Assembly: GCF_000372725.1 (NCBI RefSeq)
Contig: NW_005200250.1
Location: forward strand, 217,007 to 281,006
Source: Emiliania huxleyi CCMP1516
Taxonomy: Eukaryota > Haptophyta > Isochrysidales > Noelaerhabdaceae
Length of the DNA: 64,000 bases
Direction of reading: 5' to 3'
This document shows, piece after piece, positions 52,834 through 62,700 of the stretch (position 1 is the stretch's first letter; each line of letters opens with the position of its first letter). The notes beneath the pieces were generated by a model. It saw only the letters and a list, made by a program, of their open reading frames with translations, ran no database searches and had not been told where the DNA came from. A program made the translations under genes and the position numbers.

Positions 52834-54080
52834 ATGCCGCACTTTTTGCTCAGCCTCTCCATCCTCGCACACGTCCTCGGCCCGTCGCGGCCGCCCTCAG
52901 CCAGCGCTCGAGCAGCTGCGCGCCGGGCGACGGCTCTGCGCGCGGCGGAGCCAGCCGCGGAGCTCGATCGCATGTTCTTCGACCGCGCCGAGCTGTTTGT
53001 GCGGAGCGGTGCTGGCGGCGTCGGCGCCGTCTCGATGAACGGGCAGCGGCCCGTGGGTGGCAACGGCGGCGCGGGCGGCGACGTGGTCCTCCTGTGTGAC
53101 GGCTCCCTCAACACGCTCGGCCACCTGCGCGGCCGGGCGTCGGTGCGCGGCGATCGCGGCGACGACGCCCGCGGCAAGGAGTCTGGCCGCAGCGCGAGAG
53201 AGGCGATCGTGCGCGTGCCTCCCAACTGCCGCGTCTCCGAGCTGGAGAGCGGCGACGCCGTCGGCGAGCTGCGCGAGCCGGGGGAGCGGCTGCTGATCGC
53301 CGCCGGCGGCCAAGGCGGCGAGGGGAACGGAGACGGCTACCGACGGACGAGGGATTCGCGCCGCAACTACCCGCCCGGCGGGAGCACGCGCGCGCGCCTG
53401 CTGCTCTCGATGACACTGGTGGCGGACGTGGGGCTGATTGGACACCCGAACGCCGGCAAGTCGACGCTGCTGAGGGCGGCGACCCGCGCGAGGCCAAAGG
53501 CGGCAGACTGCCCGTCGAAATACGCCGGTGGGTGCTGCAGAGTGTGATTGAGTGGCTGGCTGCTGCTCAATAGGTTGCGGACTACCCGTTCACCACGCTC
53601 GTGCCCAACCTGGGCGTGTGCGAGGGCGGCGGCGGCGCCATGCTCTGGCTCGACATCCCCGGCCTGCTGGAAGGGGCGCACGAGGGGCGCGGACTCGGCA
53701 GGGCCTTCCTGCGGCACGTGGAGCGCTGCCGGCTGCTGCTGCACCTGGTGGACGGCGAGTCGGCGGAGCCGGCGGCGGAGTACCTCGCCATCAACCGCGA
53801 GCTGCAGCTCTACTCGCCCCGCCTCGCCGCCACGCCCCAAGTCGTCCTCGTCTCAAAGGCCGAGCTGCCGCACGTCGCGGAGCGAATCAACGAGACGGTG
53901 GCCGCGATCCGCGCCGTCGCGCCGCACGGGCGCATCCTGCCCTTCTCCGCCCACTCTGGGCTCAACGTGCAGCAGCTGATGCAGCGCACGCACGCGCTGC
54001 TCAGGCAGGTGCAACACCAACAGGCGCAGGAGGCGGAGGCGGAGGCGGCGCCACACGGCCACGGACCGGACCGCACTTGA
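52834..54080 (+). CDS. Obg/CgtA-type GTPase, probably plastid or mitochondrial
   Basis: ATG at 52834. Exons 52834-53499 and 53574-54080 joined by a GC-AG intron (phase 0) give 390 aa. The head MPHFLLSLSILAHVLGPSRP with Ala/Arg following is transit-peptide-like. The Obg fold has its Gly-rich loops (VRSGAGGVGAVSMNGQRPVG; GGNGGAGGDVVL), then the G domain: G1 GHPNAGKST, G2 YPFTTLVPNLG (right after the splice), G3 DIPGLLEGAHEGRGLG, G5 SAHSG. G4 is VSKAE rather than NKxD, so guanine specificity may be relaxed. There is no C-terminal OCT domain. Obg proteins assist large ribosomal subunit assembly. The family call is secure; the compartment is inferred. Confidence 0.88.
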
Positions 54081-54470
54081 TATCTCGTCTTCGTTGCGTA
54101 GTCGGTTTCTTTTGTGCAATGCTATTAGCTGCTAAAAATCACCGTATCTCACTCGCCCGCGGTACATGGTTGACGTATAGTGTGGCAGGCGCGACGCGCG
54201 GGTAGAGACGCGACAACGGACAAGACGACGCGAAGGCGCTCTTGTCAACTCCGTCTTGGGTCTCCTCACTCCTGTGTCCGGACTCTCTGTGTTCGCGCGC
54301 AGCGCGATGCGGGCGTGCGCTCCCGCGCCGCCTCTCTACTTCTAGCTGGCCGACATGCCGGCGGTGCGGTCTCGGGACGTAGGAGTACGCCGCACGCGCG
54401 TGCTCGCCAGGCCCTCTTTCGGAGGGACGAGCCGCTCCTCGGCCCACCCCGCCACCGGCTGACCGCAGGC

Positions 54471-55307
54471 TCAGACGGCGCCGAGGGTCGGTTGCGCCTC
54501 CTCCGCTGCCGAGCCATCGCCACCCCCGCCCGCCTCTGCAGCCTGAGCGCTCGGCAAAGGGCCACCCGTCTGCTGCCCGCCCGGCCCCCCACCCCCTGCC
54601 TCACCCCCCGCCTCAACGCCAGCCTCATCGCCGCCCTCACCGCCTGCTCCGCCGCCAGCAGACACGCGCTCGCTGCCCGTCTGCATCGGCTCGGCCGCTG
54701 GCGGGACGCCGTCCGCATCGGCGGAGCCGCTGTCTGCGGCCTGCAACGTCGACTCGCCTGCAGAGGCGGCGGTGGCCTCGGCGGCGGCGGCCTCGGCCGC
54801 TGTGGCCTCGGCGGCGGTGGACTCGATCCCCATCGGCTCGCCCTCGGGCAGCGGCTCCTCGTCGAGCGGATACTCCGTCTCGGCTGCCGCCTGCTCCTCC
54901 TGCGCCGTCTCTGGGAAGCGCTCGCCGCCGTTCTGAGGGTTCATCGGCGAGGCCTGCCACCCCTCAGCCGCCTGCTTGAAGGCGTCGCGGTGCAGCAGGT
55001 CGGGGTTGGCGGCCTTGACCTTTGCGACCTCCGCCTTCATGAAGACGTTGTAGGCGCTGAGAGCACGCGGCACGCCGGGCGCGCCGCTGCCCTCCTTCTC
55101 AATCTTGCGCTTGCGGCTCCGCTTCGCGGCGCCGCTCTGCAGGGAAGGCTGCAGCGCCGCCGGCTGCACCTGCACGGCAAAGACGCCCTTGCACTCGCTG
55201 CACTGCACCGACGTGATGCCCTCGGGGAGCTTGACCTGCAGGTGCTGGGCGCAGCTCGGGCAGGTGACCTGAAACCACTGCAGGAGGCCTGCATACAGCG
55301 TGGACAT
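54471..55307 (-). CDS. YABBY-like transcription factor (C2C2 zinc finger plus YABBY/HMG-like domain)
   Basis: ATG at 55307 (MSTLYAGLLQWFQV), 278 aa, one exon. Residues 15-45 form a C2C2 finger, CPSCAQHLQVKLPEGITS then CSECKGVFAV, like the YABBY N-terminal finger. A basic stretch (AAKRSRKRKIEKE) is followed at about 75-125 by the YABBY helix-loop-helix: RALSAYNVFMKAEVAKVKAA, NPDLLHRDAFKQAAEGWQ, corresponding to the plant pattern PSAYNRFIKEEIQRIKA and NPDISHREAFS. The rest is Ala/Glu/Gly low complexity. YABBY proteins set leaf polarity in seed plants; an algal relative would be a DNA-binding factor with another role. The finger-plus-HMG order is what separates it from ordinary HMG proteins. Confidence 0.7.
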   Translation of the reverse strand: MSTLYAGLLQWFQVTCPSCAQHLQVKLPEGITSVQCSECKGVFAVQVQPAALQPSLQSGAAKRSRKRKIEKEGSGAPGVPRALSAYNVFMKAEVAKVKAANPDLLHRDAFKQAAEGWQASPMNPQNGGERFPETAQEEQAAAETEYPLDEEPLPEGEPMGIESTAAEATAAEAAAAEATAASAGESTLQAADSGSADADGVPPAAEPMQTGSERVSAGGGAGGEGGDEAGVEAGGEAGGGGPGGQQTGGPLPSAQAAEAGGGGDGSAAEEAQPTLGAV

Positions 55308-55595
55308 CTCGCACGCGCGACGGTGTCACTTGGTTCTGTCGCTTGTCATGAGGGGCGACGTTTTTTCTTTTTGCCTATTCCAAAAGTGATTGGGGACACC
55401 TTGTGGCACCCCCCCCTCTCTTGGCGCTTTCTTAAGCGATCCACGTGTAGTTTATTTTTGCTTGGGCGGACCTCATGACGGGGTAGGTAGGGTAGGTCTG
55501 GGCCCTCCCGTCGGGTTTTTCCCTCTTCCACGCTGGAATTTTCACAGCATAAAAAGAAATTTTTCCGCGGAAATCACGATGTCAACCCTCCCCAA

Positions 55596-58015
55596 ATGGG
55601 TGATCTGATGCTTGTAGGGCTTGAGAGTGGCCTGCCATGTCACAAGAAGGACTGTGGTTGCAGGAGAGTACCACCAACCATCACTCTAGTTGGTATAGTA
55701 CCCCACCTTCACCCCTCCCATGATTTCTTTTTTAGTTTCCCTGAGTCGCCTCTCAGCCAGCGGGGCGGCTGGCCGACGCCCAGAGAGGCGAACCCTCGTG
55801 GCCGCAGCGGGCGGCCGCTCGAGCGGCGCGACGACGAGCGGCGCTCGCGGCCCAGCAGCGACGGGCCCGACTCGAGCCGCCACCCGATTGACGACGACTC
55901 GCCGGATGAGCTGCGCGGCGCCGACTCTGACGGGGCGAGCGTCGCAGCAGGCGCTGCGCGGGGTGGCGCGGCGGGCGGTACGAGTCGCGGCGCGGCGGAC
56001 GGCGAGCGCTCCTACCGCATCCCGAAGAGGCAGGGCGCACACGAGGTGATGGACTCGACGAGGAAGCGGGAGCTCGAGGCCAAGGCCAAGGCCGAGGCTG
56101 AGCTGCTGCGGACGCGTGAGGAGGCAGCGAGGCGCGAGCGCCGCGGACGCGCCGACCAGCGGAGGGCGGAGCTGCAGGCGCACGACGAGACGTGGCGGCG
56201 CGAGATGGCGGCCCACACCGAGCACGCGCGCTCGGTGGCTCGCGCGCTCCGCGAGCACATCGGGTGGCACTGGCGGCCGAGCAGCGACGCGTTCGCCCGC
56301 TACCCCGAGGGTCTCCTCCGCATCCCCGAGCGCTTCGTGGCCGTCCACGTGGACCGGGTGGTGCTGCCCCTCCTCGTCCGCTGCGTCGAGGTGGAACTCG
56401 AGGGCGCGTATGCCAGGACCGCCTTCCGCGACGAGTTCCTCAGCGAGGGGAGGTACGCCCGGCGGGTCGACCTGCTGCCTGTCGCGCCGCCAGCGCTGCA
56501 GCTGCTCGACCGCCTCAGCAGCGCGGTGCGCGGCATGGAGATCGAGCTGCCGCGAGACCCACGGCGCGCCAGGTACGTGACCGACGCGCGGGGCCGGCGG
56601 GTGGGGTGCGCCGGGGGGGCGTCCGGCGCGGCCTACCCCGGCTTCGAGAAGACGTGCAAGACCTTCGACGAGGCGCTGTGCGCGGCGGCGACGCATCTCT
56701 ACCAGGCAGGCGTGGTTGCTCCCTTCCAGAACCCGGAGCTCTGGCGCATCCCCGACAGTGGCACCCTGCGGGTCACCGTCGAGAAGCGCGCGACAGCGGA
56801 GGGGTGGGAGCTCTCGGGCGCCAGGCGCAAGACGGGCCCGGAGGCGCGCAAGGAGGGGAACAGAGTCATGCGCCGTCGGGGGGCCACCGCCGACGGCGGC
56901 ATCAGCCGTCGGTACCCCGTGCCGCCGCCGCCGCCGCCACTGCGGCCGTCGCCACTGCCGCCACCACCGCCGCCCCCGCCGCCCCCGCCGCCCCCGGCGC
57001 GAGGAGAGCCGCGTCCCCCGTCTCTGTCTGTGGAGTGCGGTCAGTCGAGTGGTGTGCGTTTTTCCGAAGGAGGCGGCAGTGCGTATGGGGGTGTGGGAGA
57101 GCCATCGGGGGACCACTCCCCCCTACAGTCGGCGGACGGCGTGCGGCCACCGCCGTCGGCACCGCCCTCGCCGCCACCCGCACCTACCACCCCCACGAAG
57201 GACGCCGGCGGCGCGCCACCTACCCCGACCACGCCACGGCCACCATGCACGCGCTGCGGCCTGGACCGCATCCCCGACGACGCCGAGCAATGCCCGGATT
57301 GCGGCTGGCCCCTCGACGAGACCTGGGACGAGCACGAAACATACCACTGGCAGGATGGCAACGACCTCCGCTGCTGCGCGTGCGGCGAGCTGTGGTCGGC
57401 GAAGGTGCAGCACTGCCTGGGGGACTGCTGCGGCGGCCCCGTCGAGCCAGTCGATGGCTCGTGGCACGTCGAATGGGTGAGCGGAGGGGCGCTGCACTCG
57501 GAGATGCCCGTCTTCTTCAATGGCCGCTACCGTGAAGCAGACGTGGAGGAGGTCCGCCTCGGGGGACCGCGTCCGCCGCCCCGACTTAGCTCTGGCGCCG
57601 CTGGCAGCTCGAGCGCACACGCGGACCTGTCGCTGGGCGGGGCAGGTGGCGAGGGCGAGGCGGCGCCGAGCGACCGCTGGCGAGAGGCAAGCACCTCGCC
57701 ACCGACTACGCCGAGGAGGCGAAGCGGAGTGCCAAGGCCGCGGCGTGCGCGGCCAACAACTACGACTTCATGACGTGGGCGGCGAGCACGCGCGGCGGCA
57801 TTGGCCGCGAGGCGGCGGAGTGGTTCACCACCGGCTTCGCCGCCAAGGTCGCCCTGGCGCGCTCCGACGGCGAGAAGTGGCGAGTGCGCAACGAGCGCAA
57901 GCGCCTCCTGCAGCAGCACTCGGCCATCATTGCGAGGCGCAACTGGGAGATCACCCAGCGCAACGCGTGGCCGAGGATGGGCGGCGTGGCGCCGCGAGCG
58001 CCGCCAGTCGAGTAG
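55596..58015 (+). CDS. Zinc-ribbon, proline-rich protein of unknown function (two frames)
   Basis: ATG at 55596 opens a 725-residue frame to 57773. It contains a charged coiled coil (STRKRELEAKAKAEAELLRT), a globular part (LREHIGWHWRPSSDAFARYP; RIPERFVAVHVDRVVLPLLV), a PPPP linker, then two zinc ribbons: CTRCGLDRIPDDAEQCPDCG and CCACGELWSAKVQHC..CCGG. From about 57680 another frame continues protein-like sequence to 58015 (DYAEEAKRSAKAAACAANN, EAAEWFTTGFAAKVALA), so either a small unplaced intron or a frameshift joins them. I do not recognise the family; the tail's helical pattern resembles C-termini of some algal mobile-element proteins. The first 40 codons may be untranslated or mis-started. 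Confidence 0.45.
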
Positions 58016-58017
58016 TA

Positions 58018-59116
58018 GCGGTAGGGAGTAGAGGTAGTCGTCTCAGTAGTGTCCTGTCAGAGCGTCCCGTGTCGGTCAAGCAGCGTCTGTCGGATAGTAG
58101 GAGAGAGTGTGTCGTGTGTCGTGCGGATCAGTCCTGTCTGAGTAGGGGAGGGGAGAGACGGAGAGGAGAGTCATTGAGCCTTGGCACCAGCCGGGCAGTG
58201 GGTTTGGCCCTGGCATCAGCCGGGCATGTTGTTGATTTGGCCTTGGCATCAGCCCTGGCAGGCGGGCACGCGGGACATGCACAGGCGCCAAGGGGCGCAG
58301 AACCGACCTAACCCGTCGGAGGTGGGGGGAAGGGAGTACCGCCGGGTTCCCCTGCGTGAGCGCAAGAGTAACCCCAAGAGGGCTGAAGATGAGCGGTGCG
58401 CGCAGGGGTCGGCGTGACGGGGCGAGGGACGCGCCGCGCGGGGCGCCGCCTCACCGGCCCAAGTGGCGCAGGGCGAGGCGGCGAGAACCGAGCGAGCACG
58501 TCCTCGTGAGCCCCGTGGCTCCAACCAGGCCCTTCCTTTTTTTGAGCAGGTGTGACGCCGCGCGAGCGACGCTCCGAGATCGCCCGAGATAGCGCGGCGC
58601 GGCGGTGGGTGAGGTGGGGTGGGGTGGAGTGGCGTGGCGTGGAGCTCCGGGATTGCGCGAGATTGTGCGAGATCGCCCGAGGTCACGCGGCGCGGCCCGA
58701 GATCGCCCGAGATCGCGCGGCGCGGCCCGGGGCGGAGTGGATGGGTTGGGAGCGAGGGGGCGGAAGTGTTCAGTGCGGTAGATGGCGAGCTCGGGGCGCG
58801 TGAGCCGGACTTGTGAGCCGGACCACCTCCTCTTGTTCCCTGCGTTGTTGAGCCAGGACTCAACATACTCGGGCTTGCTCATCCCAAACTGTCACTCCCC
58901 TTTCTCCCGGCCGGGGTGGGGCGCGCGCGGGGGCGGCGGGTGTGCGGCGGGTGTGCGGGATGTCTGTGGGCCCGAGAGCGATATGCCATGTCCGCCTTGC
59001 GTTTGTTTCATAACATCGAAGGCTAAGCTCAAAAAATAAACTACACGTGCCTCATCCGCTTTCTCTGTCTTTCATCGGCGCCAGTAGTCGGGCCAGCTGT
59101 CGGGCCAAACACCACC
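58018..59116. other. Intergenic with two tandem-repeat blocks
   Basis: At about 58178-58262 a roughly 27-30-bp unit (TTGGCATCAGCCGGGCA type) repeats three times; at about 58576-58735 GAGATCGCCC/GCGCGGCGCGGCCC units repeat. A minus-strand ATG at 58882 starts a protein-like peptide (MSKPEYVESWLNNAGNKRR) that runs into the repeats and could be a first exon of an unseen gene; support is weak. Confidence 0.4.
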
Positions 59117-60657
59117 ATGCTCTCCCTCCCGCCTCTCGCCTCTGTCGCGCTCGACAACGGCGTCGCACGCACGCCTCCGATGGGCTGGATGACGTGGGAG
59201 CGCTTCCGCTGCACCGCCGACGGCGGCGACGTGGCGGGCGGCGGCGCGTCTCAGCCCAGCTGCGCCGAGGACCCGGAGAACTGCATTTCGGAACGGCTGG
59301 TTCGGCAGCACGCCGAGATCATGGCGCGGCCGGAATGGAGGGGCGCGGGCTACGAGTACCTAAACATCGACGACTGCTGGGAGAATTGGAGCCGCTCGCC
59401 GGGCGGCAAGCTGGCGCCCAACTCGACTCGCTTTCCGCACGGCATGAGGGCGCTTGCCGACTACGTGCACTCGCTCGGGCTCAAGCTCGGCACGTACAAC
59501 GACATGGGCACCGAGACGTGCGGTGGCTACCCCGGCGAGTGCAAGGACGAGAGCTGCTCGCTGCCGGGCTACATGGGTGTCGACGCGGCGACCTACGCGG
59601 GGTGGGGGATCGACTCGCTCAAGATGGACGGCTGCCACTCGGTGCACACGCACGGCGTGCTCGACCCGGCGTACCGCTGCATGGGCGAGGCGCTCAACCG
59701 GACGGGCCGGCCGGTCCTCTACTCGTGCTCGTGGCCAGACTACATCCGGACGGCGCCTTGTCCGCGCCTCGAGGCGGCGCTGGAGGCACTCGCGCTCGAC
59801 GCGGCACGCGGCACGCTCGAGCGCGTAGGCGAAGGGCGAGGCGCCGGTCAACTACACCGAGACTGCGGCGCGGTGCAACATGTGGCGGATGTACAACGAC
59901 ATCCAGGACTCTTACGAGTCGGTGAGCGGCATCGTCGACTGGGTTTGGGACCCGCTGCCGGTCGCTGCTCCTCGCCCGCGCCTCCTCGTCACGCCCTCGT
60001 GCTGTGAACAGGTGGGCGACCACGCCGAGGCCAACGGCATGCTGGCCGCGCAGGGGCCCGGCGCGTGGAACGACCCCGACATGCTGCTCGTCGGAAACTT
60101 TGGGCTCTCGCTGCCGCAGGCAAAGGCGCAGATGGCGCTGTGGTCCATCATGGCCGCGCCGCTCATGATGGGCAACGACCTGCGCCGGCTGTCGGAGGAG
60201 ATGAAGGCGGTCCTGCTCGCTAGAGAGGCGCGCCACGGCCCTCGGCACAGGCAGGCCCGCACGCACACCGCACCGCACCGCGCGTCACGAGCCCGGCCCC
60301 GGCCGGCAGGTGATCGCCGTCGACCAGGACCCGCTCGGCAAGCAGGGCCGGCGCGTCTTCCAGCTCAAGGGCAGCCAGTGCGGGGCGCACGACGTGTGGG
60401 CTCGGCCGCTCGCCAACGGCGACACGGCGGTGGTGCTGTGGAACCGCGGCGTGTGCGGCACCCACTCGCTGCTCGGCTTCGACTGGCCGACGGTCGGCGT
60501 GGCCGACGCGAGCAGACGGATGGGCGTGCGCGACCTCTTCGAGCAGAGGGACCTCGGCGTGCACGCCGGCTCCTTCTCCGGCTTTGTCGACCTCTCGGGC
60601 GTGCTCATGCTGCGGCTCTCGCCGGCGGAGGGCGCAGAGCGCTGGGGCGCGTCGTGA
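59117..60657 (+). CDS. GH27 alpha-galactosidase / alpha-N-acetylgalactosaminidase
   Basis: ATG at 59117. Exons 59117-59752, 59829-59942, 60012-60227, 60310-60657 give 437 aa. Lysosomal/secreted GH27 enzymes remove terminal alpha-Gal or alpha-GalNAc with retention. Motifs: ARTPPMGWMTWERFRC, YEYLNIDDCWENW, KLGTYNDMGTETCGG, IDSLKMDGCHSV (nucleophile Asp about 171), VLYSCSWPDYI, NYTETAARCNMWRMYNDIQD, GAWNDPDMLLVGNFGLS (acid/base Asp), QMALWSIMAAPLMMGNDLR, VIAVDQDPLGKQGRR. The N-terminus MLSLPPLASVALDNGVA may act as a short signal. Introns 1 and 3 need GC donors and intron 2 uses GT; all three keep the frame. Gal versus GalNAc specificity cannot be told. Confidence 0.93.
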
Positions 60658-60970
60658 GGGGCACTCGTTCTCCCGTCGCCGATCATTGCTTCCCCCTCGA
60701 GGCGGTGCGGACTGCCGGAGGCGTCGGTCTCCCCTCTGCCCGTACGACTCTCGCTAAACCCCCTCGAGGGCAGACCACCTCTCGGCTCGAGCACGCTGCG
60801 GCGCTCTCGCTCTCGCGGGGGCGCGAGACGCGCGGCTCTCTCACGTGGGTTTGGCACTACTCTAGGCTTTTGTTCTTACGTCCCTCGCCCGCCCCAAGAC
60901 AGCGTGCACTCTGCTACACGAAGTACTTGTACTCTACCTGTATGCTGTGCGTGTGGGAATGGGACTTTCT

Positions 60971-61582
60971 CAAAGAAAAAGAAAGAAAGAAAACAGACAA
61001 CCCAAGGGAGGGATGGGAGGACGGCACGCCGCCACCACACAGGGATTTTAAGGAGAGGTGTGTGATGCGCTAGCCGTCGCCCACCCTAGGGAGTCTGCCT
61101 CTTCCTATCTCTCTTCGCAGTCTCTCGCCGCTTCTCGCTGCAGCCTTCATGCCACCTCGCGGTCGTCCCACTCTCGTCGTTCTCTCCCTTGTCATTTCCT
61201 CCTCTGTCGCGTCGTTCTCTTCTGTCTCGTCCTGCGACGCCGCCGCCTGCCGGTCCCTTGTTCTCGCGGCTTCTTTCGCCTTTCGGCGCAACTCCGTCCT
61301 CCTCGCGGCGTATCCTGGCCCCTCGAGTGTATCGAGCTCCCCTCGCGCAAGGACCACATTTCTGACTCCCACTCCGAGCATTTGCCTCCAAGTCATATCG
61401 TTGCTCAGGTCCACTCTCTCTTCGAACACTCGTGCCTCTACGGATGATGCCGGCGCTGGGGTCCCCTTCGGATGCATCGTGACATCTGACAACTGAATTT
61501 CCACTGGTTCGTCCTCCTCGGAGTCGTCTTCCCCCGCTGCCTTCCGCTCGGCATGAGACTTCTCAGTGTTTGACTCTTCCAT
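60971..61582 (-). mobile_element. Non-LTR retrotransposon 3' end with partial ORF
   Basis: On the minus strand an open frame (ATG at 61582, MEESNTEKSHAERKAAGEDD) encodes 170 aa: acidic start, VDLSNDMTWRQMLGVGVRN, a Lys/Arg/Glu helix and the conserved tail TTRVGRPRGGMK ... RVGDG. About 50 bp of 3' UTR follow, then CCCTCCCTTGGGTTGTC and a (TTTC)n tail (60971-61018). The tail is shared with 41.65 and 52.73 kb, the coding end with 15.35 kb. GRPRGG is AT-hook-like. No reverse transcriptase is present, so this is a truncated copy or a non-autonomous element. Confidence 0.65.
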
Positions 61583-61681
61583 GTCTGCGTTTCTTCACCT
61601 CACTTGCGACCCGAGCGCTCACCTCCCGCCGCCCCGGGCACGGCCTCCCATCGTCGGGCCTGGCCGGGCCAGATACCACCC

Positions 61682-62326
61682 ATGCCAACACTCAAGGAGA
61701 TCCAGGAGGCACGGGAGCGGAGAACCGAACGGAATCTCGCATCGCACGGCATCACTCGTGGCGACAGCGCCACGCCCGCGTCGGCTACTCCCTCGAGCCC
61801 GAGCAGTAGCGTTATTTTTGGGCTCGGGATTGTTGGCATGGCAGCAGGATACGCGGCGCTCGCCTTCCGCTTCCGCAGCCTCACGGCCGGTCCTGGACGC
61901 GAGCGCTTCCGAGCCGGCAGCGCCGAGTTCCGAGCCGCGCAGCAGGCTGCGGAGACCTTCTCGCGCGGCTCTCGCCGGAGGGCAGAGGCATTCTCAGAGA
62001 CGAGGTGGCGAGAGCGGTCGCGAGGTCGGTCGCGATACGGAGCGACCGATGAGGAGTCGCGCCGGCGCGCGGAGCAGCAGAAACAGCGCGACCGGCGCAG
62101 CGAGACGCTATCCCCGGGCAGCCTCGGTTGGGCGCTGGGTGTGCTGCAGCTACGGTCGCTCGAGGGCCTCACGGAGCGCGAGGCGAAGGCCTCGTACCAC
62201 AGGCTCGCCAAGCAGTGCCACCCGGACACTGGTGGCGCGAGCGCTGACGCGGAGCAGTTCAAACGCATCGGCGTCGCCTACGAGGCCATCTCCAAATTTC
62301 TCCGGAGCCGCAGAAGCGCCCCGTGA
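61682..62326 (+). CDS. Membrane-anchored J-domain protein
   Basis: The ATG at 61682 gives 214 aa in one exon. One TM helix near residues 45-65 (VIFGLGIVGMAAGYAALAFRF), then an Arg/Glu/Gln-rich helical linker, and a C-terminal J domain (GWALGVLQLRSLEGLTEREA, SYHRLAKQCHPDTGGASADA) with an intact HPD, ending in AYEAISKFLRSRR. A TM followed by a C-terminal J domain resembles TIM14/PAM18- or DNAJC-type anchored co-chaperones, though the linker is long and the compartment is not evident. It should stimulate an Hsp70 on one face of a membrane. Confidence 0.75.
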   Translation: MPTLKEIQEARERRTERNLASHGITRGDSATPASATPSSPSSSVIFGLGIVGMAAGYAALAFRFRSLTAGPGRERFRAGSAEFRAAQQAAETFSRGSRRRAEAFSETRWRERSRGRSRYGATDEESRRRAEQQKQRDRRSETLSPGSLGWALGVLQLRSLEGLTEREAKASYHRLAKQCHPDTGGASADAEQFKRIGVAYEAISKFLRSRRSAP

Positions 62327-62700
62327 CCGCTTCGGTTCTGTGGAGGGTGCATGCCGCTCACAGGGACATTTCAGCCTCCGGTCATCATTGCTCCGGACAT
62401 TCTCTCGCCAGCCGGACCGATGCCAACTGTGCACGGTGGTGCGGTCAGGTCGGAATTTACGCGGATAGGGGTTAGGGCAGTCGCGGAGGCGGTTGGTGTG
62501 TCATAAATCCAGCCGGCACACCCAGATAGGTTCACTCAAAGAGAAACCAACTAGGCGGCACGATGTTAAGATAGTGATCACTGTAGGCACAATCAAGTTC
62601 AAGAATCATGCGCGGGGTCGGCAGGGCGAGAAAAAGTGTGTGTGTCCCTTTTCAACACTTTCATGCGCACACGACGAGCGTACTGCTCATGTCCCGGCCG
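62327..62700. other. Convergent intergenic region, no gene seen
   Basis: Lies between the 3' ends of the J protein and the GT31 gene. No repeat or RNA gene is recognised. Confidence 0.5.

Noticed and set aside
55686-57116. 476-residue minus-strand frame
   Set aside because: Antisense of the zinc-ribbon gene, whose Cys pairs are on the plus strand.
60971-61582. The 170-residue minus frame as an independent host gene
   Set aside because: Its coding end recurs at 15.4 kb and its 3' tail at two other loci, so it is treated as part of a dispersed retroelement.
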